In this document: positions 62,757 to 64,000 of the stretch, one piece after another
Layout: each line of letters starts with the position of its first letter
How positions within the stretch are numbered: the first letter of the stretch is position 1
Origin: Balneolaceae bacterium
Lineage (GTDB): Bacteria > Bacteroidota > Rhodothermia > Balneolales > Balneolaceae
Length of the DNA stretch: 64,000 nt
Reading direction: 5' to 3'
NCBI GenBank assembly: GCA_017640605.1
Contig: JAEPQH010000015.1
Location: 24,454-88,453 of the forward strand
Translations under genes and position numbers: made by a program
The notes under the pieces: model-generated
The model's database searches: none
Told to the model about the DNA's origin: nothing
Seen by the model: the letters and a program-made list of their open reading frames with translations, nothing else

Positions 62757-63406
62757 TGGTAGATGAGCTGATACAACAAGTAGTTGATTGGGTGTCGCTC
62801 GCAGGACCGCTTGGGGTTTATTTAATCTTCACCCTAATCGCTTATTTAGAAAATGTTGTACCACCCTTACCAGGCGATGTTCTCGTTGCTTTCAGTGGCT
62901 ATTTAGCAGCAGAAGGATTGATCGGTTTGTTTCCTATTTGGGGGTTGACGGTATTAGCATCTGTCTTTGGTTTTATGAATATGTATTGGATAGGAAATAA
63001 GCTGGAATCACAAATTACGGCAAATAGACACGACCATATTCTGCTTCGATTTATTAATTACGATTACATTAGGATTGGTCAGCGCTGGATGAATAAATAT
63101 GGACAATGGGTGGTTGTTGCGAATCGCTTTTTGGCGGGTACGCGCTCAGTAATTTCTCTTACTGCAGGTATGGCCCACCTTAATCTGTGGAAAACGGTGC
63201 TTAATTCACTATTAAGTTCAATGCTCTGGAACGGTATTTTGATTGGTGCCGGGTGGGTGATTAAAGAGAACTGGCAAGTGATTGGAAGTTACCTTTCAAC
63301 CTATGGGAAGGTGATATTGGTAGGTATCAGTATATTTATCGGTGTTGTATATTTCGTAAGATTTAAGTCCAAAAATAGGCGAGCGAAAAAAAATTCATCA
63401 GAGTGA
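62756..63406 (+). CDS. DedA-family membrane protein
   Basis: 216 residues and about five hydrophobic segments. Family pattern: Y-L-E-N-V-V-P-P-L-P-G-D, and in the second half V-V-V-A-N-R-F-L-A-G-T-R-S. DedA proteins recycle undecaprenyl phosphate or other lipids across the membrane; one link to the neighbouring isoprenoid genes is that this carrier is an isoprenoid. Specific function unproven. Confidence 0.88.
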   Translation: MVDELIQQVVDWVSLAGPLGVYLIFTLIAYLENVVPPLPGDVLVAFSGYLAAEGLIGLFPIWGLTVLASVFGFMNMYWIGNKLESQITANRHDHILLRFINYDYIRIGQRWMNKYGQWVVVANRFLAGTRSVISLTAGMAHLNLWKTVLNSLLSSMLWNGILIGAGWVIKENWQVIGSYLSTYGKVILVGISIFIGVVYFVRFKSKNRRAKKNSSE

Positions 63407-63426
63407 AATTTTTGTTGCAGAAAATG

Positions 63427-63455
63427 TTGACAATTTTTCGATCTATGGGTATTTT
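63427..63455 (+). promoter_or_regulatory. Promoter of the tRNA-tuf cluster
   Basis: TTGACA (63427-63432), 17 bases, then TATTTT (63450-63455), a near-perfect sigma-70 pattern that also fits TTG-N20-TAnnTTT. The first tRNA starts 18 bases later. Confidence 0.75.
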
Positions 63456-63473
63456 TTGAGTCTTTCGCAAAAA

Positions 63474-63546
63474 GCCAGTGTAGCTCAGTTGGTAGAGCAA
63501 CGGTTTTGTAAACCGTCGGTCATCGGTTCGAATCCGGTCACTGGCT
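63474..63546 (+). tRNA. tRNA-Thr (anticodon TGT)
   Basis: 73 bases fold into a cloverleaf with acceptor GCCAGTG/CACTGGC, D arm TAGCTCAGTTGGTAGAGCA, anticodon stem ACGGT/ACCGT with loop TTTGTAA, and T arm GGTTCGAATCC. The 3' CCA is not encoded. Confidence 0.96.
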
Positions 63547-63561
63547 CAGATTTTGTGGAAT

Positions 63562-63644
63562 GGGGAGATACCAAAGTGGCCAACTGGGGCAGACTGTAAA
63601 TCTGTTGTCTTTCGACTTCGTAGGTTCGAATCCTGCTCTCCCCA
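63562..63644 (+). tRNA. tRNA-Tyr (anticodon GTA)
   Basis: 83 bases with acceptor GGGGAGA/TCTCCCC, anticodon loop CTGTAAA giving GTA, and a long variable arm typical of bacterial tRNA-Tyr. A substrate for queuosine modification, made by queA upstream. Confidence 0.95.
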
Positions 63645-63662
63645 CAAACTTACTGAACACCA

Positions 63663-63735
63663 GCGAGCGTAACTCAATTGGTAGAGTGTCAGCCTTCCAA
63701 GCTGAATGTTGCCGGTTCGATCCCGGTCGCTCGCT
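63663..63735 (+). tRNA. tRNA-Gly (anticodon TCC)
   Basis: 73 bases with acceptor GCGAGCG/CGCTCGC, anticodon stem TCAGC/GCTGA and loop CTTCCAA giving TCC. CCA not encoded. Confidence 0.95.
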
Positions 63736-63742
63736 CAGCCAA

Positions 63743-63814
<72 letters not shown>

Positions 63815-63862
63815 CACTGGTATCGGAAGATTTTTAACTTTACTAAACACAACATTTAAACA

Positions 63863-64000
63863 ATGGCAAAAGAGTCCTTTCAACGCACCAAGCCCCACGT
63901 GAATGTGGGCACCATTGGTCACGTAGATCACGGTAAGACTACATTAACGGCAGCGATCACCACTGTTATGGCGAAGACCTGGGGTGGAGTAGCGCAAGCG
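63863..64000 (+). CDS. tuf: Elongation factor Tu, N-terminal part (cut by window edge)
   Basis: 46 codons from the ATG at 63863 to the window end: [14 protein letters not shown], then the P-loop [14 protein letters not shown] of EF-Tu. The remainder lies outside the window. The Thr-Tyr-Gly-Thr tRNAs just upstream parallel the thrU-tyrU-glyT-thrT-tufB order of Escherichia coli. Confidence 0.96.
   Translation, partial: MAKESFQRTKPHVNVGTIGHVDHGKTTLTAAITTVMAKTWGGVAQA

Overview
The window looks like a chromosomal segment of a Bacteroidota-related marine or saline bacterium, most likely in the Balneolota/Rhodothermota group. The evidence is: moderate to low G+C; three secreted proteins ending in a C-terminal sorting domain built around an N-Y-P-N-P-F-N-P motif (type IX secretion 'type A' style); several promoters of the form TTG-N20/21-TAnnTTTG, the Bacteroidota housekeeping pattern; and gene pairs typical of that group, such as folB-folK-deoxynucleoside kinase and a long-form ispH. 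No phage, insertion sequence, CRISPR array or rRNA operon was seen. The assignment to a lineage is inference.

Layout. 0.1-4.3 kb (minus strand): a secreted-protein operon (Wzi-like outer-membrane protein, amidohydrolase, DUF2911) and msrA. 4.4-7.3 kb: tRNA-Leu, a Spy-like periplasmic protein, a TPR protein, and a deoxynucleoside kinase-folK-folB run read from the dnaA transcript. 7.3-9.1 kb: dnaA and a 355-bp spacer with three perfect DnaA boxes, the probable replication origin. 9.1-14 kb: prmC, small uncharacterised proteins, a HAD phosphatase, a PrcB_C-like lipoprotein and enolase. 14-19.7 kb: a large CotH-type protein and an endonuclease I, both with sorting domains. 19.8-22.8 kb: two paralogous small proteins on either side of a TPR/transmembrane/helix-turn-helix regulator, then a structured RNA-like hairpin. 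22.8-25.3 kb: recF, a DUF721 protein and a YbbR (CdaR-like) protein. 25.4-32.7 kb: a repeat-flanked membrane protein, ispH overlapped by an A+T-rich AlbA_2 (Schlafen-type) gene, smc and frr. 32.9-34.4 kb: a YHYH lipoprotein and a repeat-rich spacer. 34.4-38.5 kb: the translation operon rplM-rpsI-rpsB-tsf-pyrH with a foldable leader before rpsB. 38.7-45.2 kb: a second CotH protein, a DUF4382 lipoprotein and aconitase. 45.3-50.1 kb: a GAF/histidine-kinase-like protein facing a type III polyketide synthase-methyltransferase-flavin monooxygenase operon with a ferredoxin-CDGSH protein downstream. 50.2-60.4 kb: DinB-family protein, sterol desaturase-family protein, MATE transporter, a 1,272-residue NtrY-like kinase, a hydroxyacid dehydrogenase, rsfS and a LytR_C protein. 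60.5-64 kb: queA-ispD-ispF-dedA, then four tRNAs (Thr, Tyr, Gly, Thr) leading into tuf, which is cut by the window edge.

How the genes work together. Three enzymes of the MEP isoprenoid route (ispD, ispF, ispH) are present. The polyketide synthase, methyltransferase and hydroxylase resemble the sets that make alkylresorcinol-derived methoxyquinol/quinone lipids. The most unusual features are the paralogue-regulator-paralogue unit with the adjoining hairpin, and the polyketide operon with its palindromic operator candidate and Fe-S neighbour. All functional calls come from reading the sequence; no database search was possible.
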